Positions 27,205-36,370 of a DNA stretch of 50,314 nucleotides are shown here, piece after piece. A model generated the notes under the pieces. It was not told the DNA's origin and did no database searches. It was given only the letters and a program-made list of their open reading frames with translations. Source of the stretch: Legionellales bacterium (GTDB lineage Bacteria > Pseudomonadota > Gammaproteobacteria > UBA1113); NCBI GenBank assembly GCA_002707205.1, contig PAMH01000021.1:1-50314 (forward strand), read 5' to 3'. Both the position numbers and the translations under genes were made by a program. The first letter of the stretch is position 1; each line of letters opens with the position of its first letter.

Positions 27205-28503
27205 CTAATAAATACGTATTCTTGTAATAGCATTTTGCAAACAAGGTAATTGTTTTAAGTCACTCATTACCTGAGATATATTTAACTCTCTGGCTTGTTT
27301 CGTTAAAATAATAATAGGTACTATGCCATTGGATATTTCAGGCTCTTTTTGTAAAATAGCTTCAATGCTGACGTTATTGTTGGCTAATACTTGTGTAATA
27401 CTTGCCAAAACACCGACTTTATCTTCTACCATTAAGCGTAAATAATTTGCACTTGATAACGTATCTTCTGTTGAAAAGTTAACAGCTCTATTAATAGACT
27501 GATACGCTAAATGTGGTACGCGATGCATAGCATCTACCATTTTCATACGCACAACTTCAACAATATCCGCTATAACAGATGATGCGGTCGGCTTTCCTCC
27601 TGCACCAGCGCCAAAATACATTGTCTCGCCTAGCCCCTCAGCATCTATGTACAAGGCATTCATAACACCATCAACGTTAGCCAATGGATGTGAGCGGTGT
27701 AATAAGGCTGGATAAACTAATATTGCACACGCCTGCCCAGAAACTTCAGTTTGCGCAAGTGGCTTGATAACATAGCCCAATGCTTTTGCATATTGCACAT
27801 CTAACTGCGTAATTTCTTCAATGCCTGAAACTCTCACTTGTTGATATGAAATTGGGATACCAAAAGCAATAGTTGCCAGTAAGGTAATTTTGTGTGCTGC
27901 ATCAATGCCTGCCAAATCAAAACTTGGGTCAACTTCGGCATAACCTAATGACTGTGTCTGCGAGAGCGCAGCATCAAATGTTATTTGATGCTGCGTCATT
28001 TGCGTCAAGATAAAATTAGCAGTACCATTAAGTATTGCTGTAATTTTTTTTATAGGATTTGCGATTAAAGACTCTTTAATAATTTTTACAATAGGAATAC
28101 CACCAGCAATCGCAGCTTCAAATAATAGCATACTACTTTTAGCCTTTGCCAAATCAATAATTGTTTGTCCTTGTTCAGCTAATAATGCCTTATTAGCAGT
28201 AACAACATGCTTACCTTTTTCAATTAATTGGCTTATATATTCTGCTGCGGGTGAAATACCCCCCATTACCTCAACAACAATACTGATATTATCATCATTC
28301 AAAATTTCATTAATATCAGTTGTAAAATCTGCGGTTGAAAAATAAATAGCGCGTTTTTTTTCTAAGGATGAAACAAGTATTTTTTTAATGACAATATGCT
28401 TACCGGCTCGACGACTTATCTCACTCGCGTTTGTCTTTAAAATCTCTGCAATAGCGGTACCAACTGTGCCATAACCTAATAATGCTATCTGAACTTCTTG
28501 CAT
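27205..28503 (-). CDS. hom: Homoserine dehydrogenase
   Basis: NAD(P)-dependent reduction of aspartate semialdehyde to homoserine, at the branch to threonine and methionine. From the ATG at 28503 (432 aa) the N-terminus is MQEVQIALLGYGTVGTAIAEIL, with the Rossmann GxGxxG. NGTANFILTQM and YAEVDPSFDLAGIDAAHK are the catalytic-domain signatures, and a C-terminal ACT domain (about 345-420) suggests feedback control by threonine. It is monofunctional, with no aspartokinase fused. A GTG start at 28527 would overlap the upstream gene; the ATG at 28503 has GAGAG before it. Confidence 0.95.
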   Translation of the reverse strand: MQEVQIALLGYGTVGTAIAEILKTNASEISRRAGKHIVIKKILVSSLEKKRAIYFSTADFTTDINEILNDDNISIVVEVMGGISPAAEYISQLIEKGKHVVTANKALLAEQGQTIIDLAKAKSSMLLFEAAIAGGIPIVKIIKESLIANPIKKITAILNGTANFILTQMTQHQITFDAALSQTQSLGYAEVDPSFDLAGIDAAHKITLLATIAFGIPISYQQVRVSGIEEITQLDVQYAKALGYVIKPLAQTEVSGQACAILVYPALLHRSHPLANVDGVMNALYIDAEGLGETMYFGAGAGGKPTASSVIADIVEVVRMKMVDAMHRVPHLAYQSINRAVNFSTEDTLSSANYLRLMVEDKVGVLASITQVLANNNVSIEAILQKEPEISNGIVPIIILTKQARELNISQVMSDLKQLPCLQNAITRIRIY

Positions 28504-28513
28504 GCAACGCTCT

Positions 28514-29689
28514 CTATACTTGTTCACCTTGATGATTTAACATCATTAAAAAAGCTCGTCTTGTTGCTGTAACTAGACGTGTTCGCGACATAGCCCGGTT
28601 TACCATGACAGCAATGCCTGTTTTTTGTTCAGGATAAATAATCATATAACTTCTAAATCCAGCGACACTACCTGTTTTATCAAACATAAGTTCTGCTTTT
28701 GGAATTGCATGGCTCGCTTCTTTCACCGGTGAGTAACGAAGAGTAATATATTTAGGTTTATTTTTTAAATAACCATATTTATTAATATTATTGATATTAT
28801 GCACTTCCCAGCCCAGCGCTTGCGCACCATATTTCGATTGATAAATAGGTTCTTCAGTTAAATTAAAGGCATGCACCAGAAGTTTAGGCTCACCAGAAAA
28901 ACCCATCGCCGCCGCCATAAATTTAAGCATGTCACTACCTGATGCACGAATAGAGCCAGCAGCTGGAATAATTAAAAGTTTTTTTGTTGTGTTTACAGCT
29001 AATCCTGTCCAACCGTATCCTTGTGCACAGCTCTGACTCGTGCAATCACTACCTACAATACTTGTGTCCTTCATATTTAAGGGTATCGTAATATCACGTT
29101 TTAATAATGCAGGATAAGACAGGTGTGTTGCATCATCTAAGGCATAACCTAAAAGCCCAAATCCAATGTTTGAATATTTCCACCAAGTGCCAACAGCATG
29201 GTGTGGCTTCCAATAAGCTAAACTTTTAATGAGTTCATTACGGTTATAAATCTTAGGTGCTGGCATTTGCCCAAAGCCATTAACATGTGAGGCTAAATCT
29301 TCAAGACTCACTTTTGCAAAATTAGTATTTTTACTAGAAAGATTTTTAATATAATAACTCATAGGGCTAGTTAATCTTACCGTCCCCTTTTGTGCCTCTT
29401 CAGCTAAAATAACACTGGTGAATACTTTTGAAATGGAAGCTACTTCAAAGCTAGTATCACTGGTCACTTTAGTTTTAGGTTTAATTGTTGCATTTCCATA
29501 ATAGAAAGCATAAGGCTGCCCATGATTATAAATAACAATTGCTGCGCCTGGTATTTGATATCTTTTTAAAACAGGTAGTAATTGACGCTGAATTGCCTTG
29601 ATGGTATTTGCGCGCTCAGAGTGCATAGCAATGACAGGAAAAACGAGTATAGTAGAAAAAATAACAAGAAAAGCTTTAATCCATTTCAT
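28514..29689 (-). CDS. AmpC-like class C beta-lactamase family serine hydrolase
   Basis: 391-aa exported protein. The N-terminal signal peptide is hydrophobic to about residue 21. The three active-site motifs are present: S85-I-S-K88, Y172-S-N174 and K338-T-G340, in the AmpC contexts FEVASISKVF, WKYSNIGFGLLG and FDKTGSVAGFRSY. Length and motif spacing fit class C beta-lactamases (about 380 aa). The same fold also includes D-Ala-D-Ala carboxypeptidases and esterases, so hydrolysis of beta-lactams is likely but not proven. Its stop is 10 nt from the hom start, so it is the first gene of a unit with hom-thrC. No ampR is adjacent. Confidence 0.82.
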   Translation of the reverse strand: MKWIKAFLVIFSTILVFPVIAMHSERANTIKAIQRQLLPVLKRYQIPGAAIVIYNHGQPYAFYYGNATIKPKTKVTSDTSFEVASISKVFTSVILAEEAQKGTVRLTSPMSYYIKNLSSKNTNFAKVSLEDLASHVNGFGQMPAPKIYNRNELIKSLAYWKPHHAVGTWWKYSNIGFGLLGYALDDATHLSYPALLKRDITIPLNMKDTSIVGSDCTSQSCAQGYGWTGLAVNTTKKLLIIPAAGSIRASGSDMLKFMAAAMGFSGEPKLLVHAFNLTEEPIYQSKYGAQALGWEVHNINNINKYGYLKNKPKYITLRYSPVKEASHAIPKAELMFDKTGSVAGFRSYMIIYPEQKTGIAVMVNRAMSRTRLVTATRRAFLMMLNHQGEQV

Positions 29690-29897
29690 AAAAAATGTCC
29701 ATCAATTTTGCGTTGGCCGTATACTCAATTAAATAAGAATCCAATTTACAAATTTAAAATTAAATTTGCTAATAATATAAACTCCAAGTTTTATATTTTT
29801 TTAGTATAAACTTACTTTATTCTACAAGCATTTTAGCTTTAATTCAAAAAAATGCTAAAATCATAAAACTAACAAAAATTTAATAATAAGGTTTAAT

Positions 29898-30269
29898 ATG
29901 CATATTGCACCAGAGATAAATGATGGCAAAATTACCATTGATGCGTATGATACTCATCATATAATAATTGATGAGCAAAAATATCAATCCACGTTATTAA
30001 TTTTATCAGATAAAATTTATCCTAATTGGAGTAATAAAGCTTTTTTGACGGTTGCGCCTAATGAATATACGTTGATTGTACAAGAAAACCCCCAAGTTTT
30101 TATTATAGGAACGGGCGAAAAACAAATTTTTCCATCAATACAATTAATTGAATTTTTTAATAAACAGCATATTGGACTCGAGTGTATGAATACTGGGTCA
30201 GCTTGCCGCACGTTTAATATCTTAGCTACAGAAGGCCGTAACGTTGCTGGATTATTTTTTATTCAATAA
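29898..30269 (+). CDS. Mth938-domain (DUF498) protein
   Basis: 123-aa single-domain protein of the Mth938/NDUFAF3 type. Landmarks are ITIDAYDTHHIIIDEQKY, PQVFIIGTGEKQIFPS (about 70-85), IGLECMNTGSACRTFNILATEGRNVAGLFF (the conserved C-terminal block). Its biochemical role is not settled; the eukaryotic member is an assembly factor for complex I. An AAGG ribosome site lies upstream, with an 8-bp ATTTTAGC/GCTAAAAT inverted repeat at 29830-29861. Its 3' end overlaps the convergent CorB-like gene by 11 nt. Confidence 0.85.
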   Translation: MHIAPEINDGKITIDAYDTHHIIIDEQKYQSTLLILSDKIYPNWSNKAFLTVAPNEYTLIVQENPQVFIIGTGEKQIFPSIQLIEFFNKQHIGLECMNTGSACRTFNILATEGRNVAGLFFIQ

Positions 30270-31533
30270 TTCGTTTTCTTTTTAAATAGGGTAAAATTTT
30301 AACCTGCTTAATAAGTTTATCTTCAACAGAAAGTATTTCAAGAGGGTAGTCATTAATTCGCATACAAATGCCCGCTTGCGGTATTTCTTGATAATATTCA
30401 ACTAATAGCCCGCCTAACGTTTTAGGCCCGTCAAGGGGAAATTGCCAATCCATAATACGATTTAATTCTCTTAAGTTTACGCTACCATCAACAATATAAC
30501 TACCATCAGTTTGTGTTATAATTGACTTCCATACCGACGGTACTTCTGTTGAAAGCTCACCAACAATTTCTTCTAAAATATCTTCAATGGTCACTAAGCC
30601 AATGATATCGCCATACTCATCAACAACTAATGCACTTCGGCGTTGCGCTTTTCGAAAATTAAATAATTGAATATGCAACGGAGTTCCTTCAGGCACAAAA
30701 TAAACTTCTTTTGCTAATTTATTTAAAGAAGCTTTATCTAATTTATTTTGGCCAAGTAAATTTAAAGCCTCACGCAAATGTATGATACCAACGACATTAT
30801 CTATATCATCACGATATAACGGTAATTTTGTGTGTGCGCTACTGGTTAAATTATTCAGTAAAACTGGCCATTCTTCATTAAGGTCAATACCTCGAATATC
30901 TGTGCGTGGAATCATAATGTCGTCGACAGTAATCTCTTCCATCTCTAATATTCTCAGCAACATATCTTGGTGCAGAGGAGATATACGCCCTTTTGATTCT
31001 AATACAACAGTTCGCAACTCATCCATACTTAATTTATCTACGCTAGTTTTATCAACTTGAATACCAAAAATTTTTAGAAAATTATTCACAACACCATTAG
31101 CTATCCACACGATTGGATACAGTATTTTTAAGAGTAAAGTTAAAACTAATGAAGCACCATAGGCAACTGTTTGCGGATATAATGCAGCTACTGTTTTAGG
31201 AGCTATCTCAGCAAAAATTAAAACAATAAAGGTTAATAAAATTGTCGACACAACAACGCCATATTCACCTAATAATTTAATAAATAAAATAGTTGCAATT
31301 GATGATGCAAGTATATTAGCAAAAGTATTGCCAATGAGAATAATACCCAGTAGCCGGTCTGGCCTTTCTAGAAGCTTATTGACTCTAATTGCTGCTTTAT
31401 TGCCTTCTCTAGCTTGATGACGCAATCGATAACGATTCAGTGACATTAATCCCGTTTCTGAACCCGAGAAAAAACCTGAAATAAAAATCAAAGCAATCAA
31501 GCTTAAAATCAACAGTACTACATCTGTACCCAC
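30259..31533 (-). CDS. CNNM/CorB-type transporter-associated protein
   Basis: 424 aa. The N-terminal CNNM (DUF21) transmembrane domain (about 1-185) has FFSGSETGLMSLNRYRLRHQAREG, the family pore signature. A CBS pair follows (about 200-330; MIPRTDIRGID, LPLYRDDIDNVVGIIHL, ALVVDEYGDIIGLVTIEDILEEIVGE), and a CorC_HlyC domain ends it (about 345-424). It belongs to the E. coli YfjD (CorB) family, linked to magnesium and cobalt transport. The gene sits next to ypjD and ffh as in E. coli. Transport direction is inferred from family studies. Confidence 0.92.
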   Translation of the reverse strand: MGTDVVLLILSLIALIFISGFFSGSETGLMSLNRYRLRHQAREGNKAAIRVNKLLERPDRLLGIILIGNTFANILASSIATILFIKLLGEYGVVVSTILLTFIVLIFAEIAPKTVAALYPQTVAYGASLVLTLLLKILYPIVWIANGVVNNFLKIFGIQVDKTSVDKLSMDELRTVVLESKGRISPLHQDMLLRILEMEEITVDDIMIPRTDIRGIDLNEEWPVLLNNLTSSAHTKLPLYRDDIDNVVGIIHLREALNLLGQNKLDKASLNKLAKEVYFVPEGTPLHIQLFNFRKAQRRSALVVDEYGDIIGLVTIEDILEEIVGELSTEVPSVWKSIITQTDGSYIVDGSVNLRELNRIMDWQFPLDGPKTLGGLLVEYYQEIPQAGICMRINDYPLEILSVEDKLIKQVKILPYLKRKRIIE

Positions 31534-31551
31534 AATTAGTCTTCCCTACAT

Positions 31552-32340
31552 TCAACGCATTAATAGCACAGAGCCAAAATAAGATAATAATAAAACTAGA
31601 TAGCCAATAATGCACCAAATCGCAGACTTAATGCCTTGCCATCCACCAACTTTTCGAAAAACAATTAAGATACCAAAAATAATCCATGCAATAATGGCTA
31701 AAAATACTTTCTGCTTAATTTCGACGGGTAAAGAAAATACATCCGCAAATATAAAACTACTCATAATAATAATGCTTAACATGCCAAAGCCCGTATAAAT
31801 CAGAATGAAAAGCAATCGTTCCATCATTTCTAATGATACAAAAAATTTATTTAAAATTAAAAACCGTTTTGCTTTGAGTAATTGATCTTGCACAATTAAA
31901 AAAACAGACTGGATAAATGCTAATGCCCAAACACTAAACGTCATCACTGAAAACATAATATGCAAAAATAACTTATGGTCAACTTGCGTATTTAATAAGG
32001 TTTCACCTGGAAAAAATAAAACTGTTAATAACGATAAAATATTTAACGGAATAATTGCTAAAAATAAATTTAGTACTGGCAATTTAAATGCCGCTAAACA
32101 TAAAATAATACTGGCTTCCCATAGTATCATCGAAAAAATATGACTTGCAGATAAATTTTGCAAATGGCCAATATCAATAACTTTGAATAAGCCAAAACCC
32201 TGCGTTATGATTCCTAGCGCAATTAGTCCTATAATATTCCATTTTAATGGTTTCGTTTGTTTAGCTAAGTATTTAAGCAATAAGCCAGCAGCAAAGCTGT
32301 ATATTCCTAAGCTAAACAATATGTATATCGCATCATTCAT
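31552..32340 (-). CDS. ypjD: YpjD/CcsA-type membrane protein, cytochrome c assembly family
   Basis: 262-aa protein with eight hydrophobic helices. It belongs to the cytochrome c assembly-like family: VDHKLFLHIMFSVMTFSVWALAFIQSVFLIVQD (about 120-152) with its conserved His, and the C-terminal helices. The tryptophan-rich WWD haem-handling motif of true CcsA is not seen, as usual in YpjD. Order ypjD-corB (same strand) divergent from ffh matches E. coli. Exact role is unknown. A perfect 34-bp inverted repeat overlaps its promoter region. Confidence 0.85.
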   Translation of the reverse strand: MNDAIYILFSLGIYSFAAGLLLKYLAKQTKPLKWNIIGLIALGIITQGFGLFKVIDIGHLQNLSASHIFSMILWEASIILCLAAFKLPVLNLFLAIIPLNILSLLTVLFFPGETLLNTQVDHKLFLHIMFSVMTFSVWALAFIQSVFLIVQDQLLKAKRFLILNKFFVSLEMMERLLFILIYTGFGMLSIIIMSSFIFADVFSLPVEIKQKVFLAIIAWIIFGILIVFRKVGGWQGIKSAIWCIIGYLVLLLSYFGSVLLMR

Positions 32341-32347
32341 ACGACGT

Positions 32348-32437
32348 ATTATATACCCAAACTAGCCTACAATGCGAGATTCAAGAAAAAATACTTTGCC
32401 AAAAATCTCGCATTGTAGGCTAGTTTGGGTATATAAT
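32348..32437. repeat. Perfect 34-bp inverted repeat between ypjD and ffh
   Basis: Arm 1 (32348-32381) is the exact reverse complement of arm 2 (32404-32437), with a 22-nt spacer. Each arm ends outward in TATATAAT, so each side has a ready -10 box pointing into the adjacent gene: minus for ypjD, plus for ffh. The arms begin GAGATT near the centre and contain GCATTGTAGGCTAG. The flanking bases beyond the arms do not match. As DNA it could form a cruciform; as RNA it would give a 34-bp helix. It could be a MITE-like insertion or a mirrored promoter. Confidence 0.95.
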
Positions 32438-32475
32438 CGCCAACATTAAGCCAAGTTTCACTTGAGAGGATCTAT

Positions 32476-33840
32476 ATGTTTCAAAATTTATCAGAACGTT
32501 TAACTAAAACCATCAAAAACATTAAGGGACAAGGACGCTTAACGCCCAAAAATATTCAAGACACATTGCGTGAAATACGTATGGCGCTATTAGAAGCAGA
32601 TGTTGCTTTATCCGTTGTTAAGAATTTTATTGGCAGAATTGAAACTCGTGCAATCGGAACAGAAGTCTTAAATAGCTTAACACCGGGGCAAGTCTTAGTT
32701 AAAATCGTACACGAAGAATTGGTTAAAACCCTTGGTGATGAGCATGTCTCTGTTAATCTTGAGACAGCCCCGCCGGTTGTTATCATGGTCGCTGGTTTAC
32801 AAGGTTCAGGTAAAACAACGTCAGTGGCCAAATTAGCAAAATGGCTTACTGAGGATAAAAAGAAAAAAGTATTGGTCACAAGCGCTGACATTTACCGCCC
32901 AGCTGCTATTTTACAGCTTGAAAAACTTGCTGAACAAGTCGGTACTAACTACTTTCCTAGTACTAAAGATGACAACCCAATTGAAATTGCAAAAAATGCC
33001 ATTGATTTTGCCAAGAGACAATTTATGGATGTGGTTATTATTGATACTGCAGGACGCCTGCATATTGATGAGGATATGATGCAAGAAATTATTCATCTAC
33101 ATCATGCGATTAACCCTACCGAAACCTTATTTGTCGTAGATAGCATGACGGGGCAAGATGCCGCAAATACAGCTAAAGCCTTTAATGACGCACTTTCTCT
33201 TAGTGGGGTGATTTTAACCAAAACTGACGGTGATGCACGCGGTGGTGCAGCTTTATCCGTTAAAGAAATTACAGGCAAACCGATTAAATTCCTAGGTGTC
33301 GGCGAAAAAACTGACGCATTACAAGCATTTCATCCTGAACGAATCGCCAATAAAATCCTAGATATGGGTGATATTGTATCGTTAGTAGAACAAGCTGAAA
33401 AACACGTCGATGAGAAAAAAGCAAAAAAAATTGCCAAAAAACTTCAAAAAGGTGGTTTTGACTTAGAAGATTTTAAAGAACAATTGCAGCAAATGAAAAA
33501 TATGGGTGGTGTAGGTAAAATAATGGAAAATTTACCTGGTATGCAAAATATGCCGAGCAACTTAAAATCACAAGTTGATGATAAAATATTTCTCCGTCAG
33601 GAAGCCATTATTAACTCTATGACACCTAAAGAAAGAAGATTTCCAGCCATTATAAAAGGTTCACATAGAAAACGTATTGCAGCCGGTTCAGGTACTAGTG
33701 TACAGGAAGTTAATAAACTACTAAAACAATTTGAACAAATGCAAAAAATGATGAAAAAAATGTCTAAAGGCGGTGGCATGATGAAAATGATGAAAGCCAT
33801 GAAAGGCAAAATGCCCCCTATCGATGGCTTACCCTTTTAA
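32476..33840 (+). CDS. ffh: Signal recognition particle protein Ffh
   Basis: SRP GTPase (454 aa, E. coli 453) that targets membrane proteins co-translationally with 4.5S RNA and FtsY. The N-domain is about 1-86. The G-domain has GLQGSGKTTS (about 107-116), DTAGRLHID and TKTDGDARGG. The C-terminal M-domain (about 300-454) is methionine-rich and basic, with the RNA-binding segment RRKRIAAGSG represented by HRKRIAAGSGTSVQEVNKLL. AGAGGA precedes the ATG by several nt. The 34-bp inverted repeat lies 39 bp upstream. The malic enzyme gene follows directly. Confidence 0.98.
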   Translation: MFQNLSERLTKTIKNIKGQGRLTPKNIQDTLREIRMALLEADVALSVVKNFIGRIETRAIGTEVLNSLTPGQVLVKIVHEELVKTLGDEHVSVNLETAPPVVIMVAGLQGSGKTTSVAKLAKWLTEDKKKKVLVTSADIYRPAAILQLEKLAEQVGTNYFPSTKDDNPIEIAKNAIDFAKRQFMDVVIIDTAGRLHIDEDMMQEIIHLHHAINPTETLFVVDSMTGQDAANTAKAFNDALSLSGVILTKTDGDARGGAALSVKEITGKPIKFLGVGEKTDALQAFHPERIANKILDMGDIVSLVEQAEKHVDEKKAKKIAKKLQKGGFDLEDFKEQLQQMKNMGGVGKIMENLPGMQNMPSNLKSQVDDKIFLRQEAIINSMTPKERRFPAIIKGSHRKRIAAGSGTSVQEVNKLLKQFEQMQKMMKKMSKGGGMMKMMKAMKGKMPPIDGLPF

Positions 33841-33861
33841 ATGAAAATTCAAGGAAAAATA

Positions 33862-35286
33862 ATGAAAACAAATGCAAGTAATTCAATTATCGTCCGATTA
33901 AAATTATTAAACCATCCAGGGGTATTACCTTCAGCGATGGCAACCATTGGTGAACTTGGTGGCGATATTGGTGCTGTCGACATTGTACGCTTTGAAGATG
34001 AGCATGTTCTACGCGACATTACCATTAACACCAAAGATGAGGCACATGCTCAATTAATCACGGACAATCTTAGCAAACTTGAAAATATTGAATTAATCCA
34101 CACATCAGACCGCACATTTTTATATCATCTGGGCGGTAAAATTGAAATGAAAAGCAAATACCCCATAAAAAATCGAGATGATTTATCCATGGCTTACACG
34201 CCAGGCGTGGCGCGTGTTTGTATGGATATTCACCATAACCCAGAAAACGTATTCAAACTAACCTGTAAACGAAACATGGTAGCTGTTGTGACTGACGGCA
34301 CAGCTGTTCTGGGATTAGGCGATATCGGACCCGAAGCTGCGATGCCTGTCATGGAAGGTAAAGCCATGTTATTTAAAGATTTAGCAAATGTTGATGCATT
34401 TCCTATTTGTCTTAATACCAAAGATACCGATGAAATTGTCAATATTGTCAAAGCGTTAAGTCCTGGCTTTGGCGGTATTAATCTTGAAGATATTTCAGCT
34501 CCTCGTTGTTTTGAAATTGAAAAAAGACTGAAACAAGAATTAAATATTCCAGTCTTTCATGATGATCAACATGGAACGGCTGTCGTCTTCGCTGCTGGAT
34601 TTATTAATGCATTAAAACTTACTGGCAAAAAAGCAAAGGATTTAAAAGTTGTGATGAGTGGTGTCGGTGCAGCAGGAATGGCATGCACCATAATGCTAAA
34701 AAACCTTGGTGTGACAAATATTGTTGGCTGCGATCGTAATGGCGCACTTTACATTGGCCGTGAAAATATGGATGCTAGCAAAACCCACTATGCAGAAATG
34801 ACAAATCCTCAAAAAGAAACAGGCAGTTTAAAAGATGCCATTAAAGGTGCTGATGTTTTTGTTGGATTATCTGCGCCCAACATGTTGGATGAAAATGATA
34901 TTTTAAATATGAATAGCGCGCCTATTGTGTTTGCTATGGCAAATCCCTACCCTGAAATTATGCCTGAAATTGCAGGCCCTCATGTCGCAGTAATGGCAAC
35001 AGGTAGAAGTGATTATCCCAATCAAATTAATAATGTACTTGCATTTCCTGGCATATTTCGAGGTGCATTAGATTGCTACGCATCCGACATAAACGATGAG
35101 ATGAAACTTGCAGCCGCACATGCAATTGCAAATGTTATTGATGAAAAACAACTTTCAGCAGATTACATTGTTCCGAGTGTTTTTGATACTACTGTTGCAG
35201 GCAAAGTTGCTGAAGCCGTGACCAAAGCAGCAATTGAAACAGGCGTTGCAAGAAAAACAGCAATAGCAACTGATATACTGGATTAA
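33862..35286 (+). CDS. NAD(P)-dependent malic enzyme with N-terminal ACT domain
   Basis: Oxidative decarboxylation of malate to pyruvate. From the ATG at 33862 (474 aa; AAGGA 7 nt upstream, whereas the ATG at 33841 abuts the ffh stop with no ribosome site) the first 80 residues form an ACT-type regulatory domain (IIVRLKLLNHPGVLPSAMATI). The malic core follows: AYTPGVARVC, TDGTAVLGLGDIGP, VFHDDQHGTAVV, and the Rossmann GVGAAGMAC. This is the small prokaryotic type, without the phosphotransacetylase domain of MaeB. ACT suggests amino-acid control. It sits between ffh and rpsP, where E. coli has nothing. Confidence 0.92.
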   Translation: MKTNASNSIIVRLKLLNHPGVLPSAMATIGELGGDIGAVDIVRFEDEHVLRDITINTKDEAHAQLITDNLSKLENIELIHTSDRTFLYHLGGKIEMKSKYPIKNRDDLSMAYTPGVARVCMDIHHNPENVFKLTCKRNMVAVVTDGTAVLGLGDIGPEAAMPVMEGKAMLFKDLANVDAFPICLNTKDTDEIVNIVKALSPGFGGINLEDISAPRCFEIEKRLKQELNIPVFHDDQHGTAVVFAAGFINALKLTGKKAKDLKVVMSGVGAAGMACTIMLKNLGVTNIVGCDRNGALYIGRENMDASKTHYAEMTNPQKETGSLKDAIKGADVFVGLSAPNMLDENDILNMNSAPIVFAMANPYPEIMPEIAGPHVAVMATGRSDYPNQINNVLAFPGIFRGALDCYASDINDEMKLAAAHAIANVIDEKQLSADYIVPSVFDTTVAGKVAEAVTKAAIETGVARKTAIATDILD

Positions 35287-35314
35287 GTGGCGCTTTTGCA
35301 TTTAATACTTAGGC

Positions 35315-35343
35315 TTGTTCCCATAGTATCATTATGGGAACAA
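35315..35343 (+). terminator. Hairpin after the malic enzyme gene
   Basis: TTGTTCCCATA (35315-35325) pairs perfectly with TATGGGAACAA (35333-35343) around a 7-nt loop. No T-tract follows, so termination may be weak or factor-dependent. Confidence 0.55.
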
Positions 35344-35474
35344 ATCAATATTACGAAGCTCGCACTATATAGCAACCTCGCTGTTGGATGAGCAATTGTA
35401 ATCATTTAATGCCTTGCTGTGACGCATAAACCGGAAAATTTGATTAAATTTATCACTTTTTTTACACTACCCCC

Positions 35475-35503
35475 TTCTCAATAGACGTTTTTTTGCGTAA
35501 AAT
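35475..35503 (+). promoter_or_regulatory. Possible sigma-70 promoter of the rpsP operon
   Basis: TTCTCA (35475-35480), a 17-bp spacer and TAAAAT (35498-35503) lie 76 bp upstream of rpsP. A short dyad GCGTA-AAA-TACGC (35495-35507) overlaps the -10. The rest of the 292-nt gap holds only the hairpin after the malic enzyme gene. Confidence 0.4.
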
Positions 35504-35578
35504 ACGCCATCTTAAAAATGTTTTGTCGCAAGTAAGTACTTATGACAAGTAATAAAGAATTAAATAATGAGGTAAATT

Positions 35579-35842
35579 ATGGTAGTTATTCGTTTGGCTC
35601 GTGCCGGTTCTAAGAAGCGACCATTTTATCATGTGGTTGCGACTGATAAACGTAGTGCGCGTGATGGTAAATATATTGAAGCATTAGGTTATTTTAATCC
35701 AGTTGCACGTGGCCAAGAAGTGCGTTTAAAACTTGAAATAGCTAAGATCGAAGATTGGCAATCAAAAGGCGCTCAATTAAGTGAGCGTGTTGCGTCTTTA
35801 GTAAAAGAACACAAAAAAGCTGCTGAAAAAACAGAAGCTTAA
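35579..35842 (+). CDS. rpsP: 30S ribosomal protein S16
   Basis: 87-aa S16 with the usual start [41 protein letters not shown]. Its ribosome site is GAGG, 6 nt before the ATG. It opens the conserved rpsP-rimM-trmD-rplS unit, in which a ribosomal protein gene is joined to ribosome maturation and tRNA modification genes. S16 helps 30S assembly. The tail is slightly Ala/Lys-rich ([12 protein letters not shown]). Confidence 0.98.
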   Translation: MVVIRLARAGSKKRPFYHVVATDKRSARDGKYIEALGYFNPVARGQEVRLKLEIAKIEDWQSKGAQLSERVASLVKEHKKAAEKTEA

Positions 35843-35854
35843 TTGCACTAATTA

Positions 35855-36367
35855 ATGATAGACACAAATAAATATCTGAAAATGGGACGTATAGGTAAAA
35901 CCTATGGTGTAAAAGGTTGGTTAAAACTAAACTCTTATACAACGCCCGTTTCAAATATTCTTGATTACCAACCATGGTTTATTAAGAAAAACAATGAATG
36001 GACAACACTTGCTTGTGATGATACGCAGGTCAAAGGTGAGCAGTTGTTAATTCATGTTTCAGGTTTCGATACACCTGAACATGCAAAACAATTAACGGGT
36101 ATTGATATTGCGGTTCATGCATCACAATTACCGCAGCTACCAGCCGGTGAATATTATTGGCATGAATTAGTAACATTGACCGTTTTTACTAAAGACGGTA
36201 TTTGTTTGGGTAAAGTAACCCAAGTGATTAACAATGCAGCTCATCCCATTTTAGAAATAAAAGGTGATGAAAAACAACATTTAGTTCCCTTGCTAATGGA
36301 ACAATTTGTTATTGAGATAAATGTGAAAGATGGAAAGATAATTGTAGATTGGGATCCGGAGTTTTAA
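35855..36367 (+). CDS. rimM: 16S rRNA maturation factor RimM
   Basis: 170-aa protein with the N-terminal RimM domain (MGRIGKTYGVKGWLKLNSYT, residues 10-29) and a PRC-barrel C-terminal half (YYWHELVTLTVFTKDGICLGKVTQV). RimM binds S19 and matures the 30S head. The start at 35855 is 12 nt after rpsP; it lacks a strong ribosome site, and a start at the ATG at 35882 (MGRIGKT) would remove the nine leading residues. trmD begins 3 nt after its stop. Confidence 0.95.
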   Translation: MIDTNKYLKMGRIGKTYGVKGWLKLNSYTTPVSNILDYQPWFIKKNNEWTTLACDDTQVKGEQLLIHVSGFDTPEHAKQLTGIDIAVHASQLPQLPAGEYYWHELVTLTVFTKDGICLGKVTQVINNAAHPILEIKGDEKQHLVPLLMEQFVIEINVKDGKIIVDWDPEF

Positions 36368-36370
36368 CTT

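Noticed and set aside
35287-35578. tRNA or 4.5S RNA gene near ffh/rpsP
   Set aside because: No cloverleaf or SRP-RNA tetraloop motif; only a hairpin and a promoter-like site.
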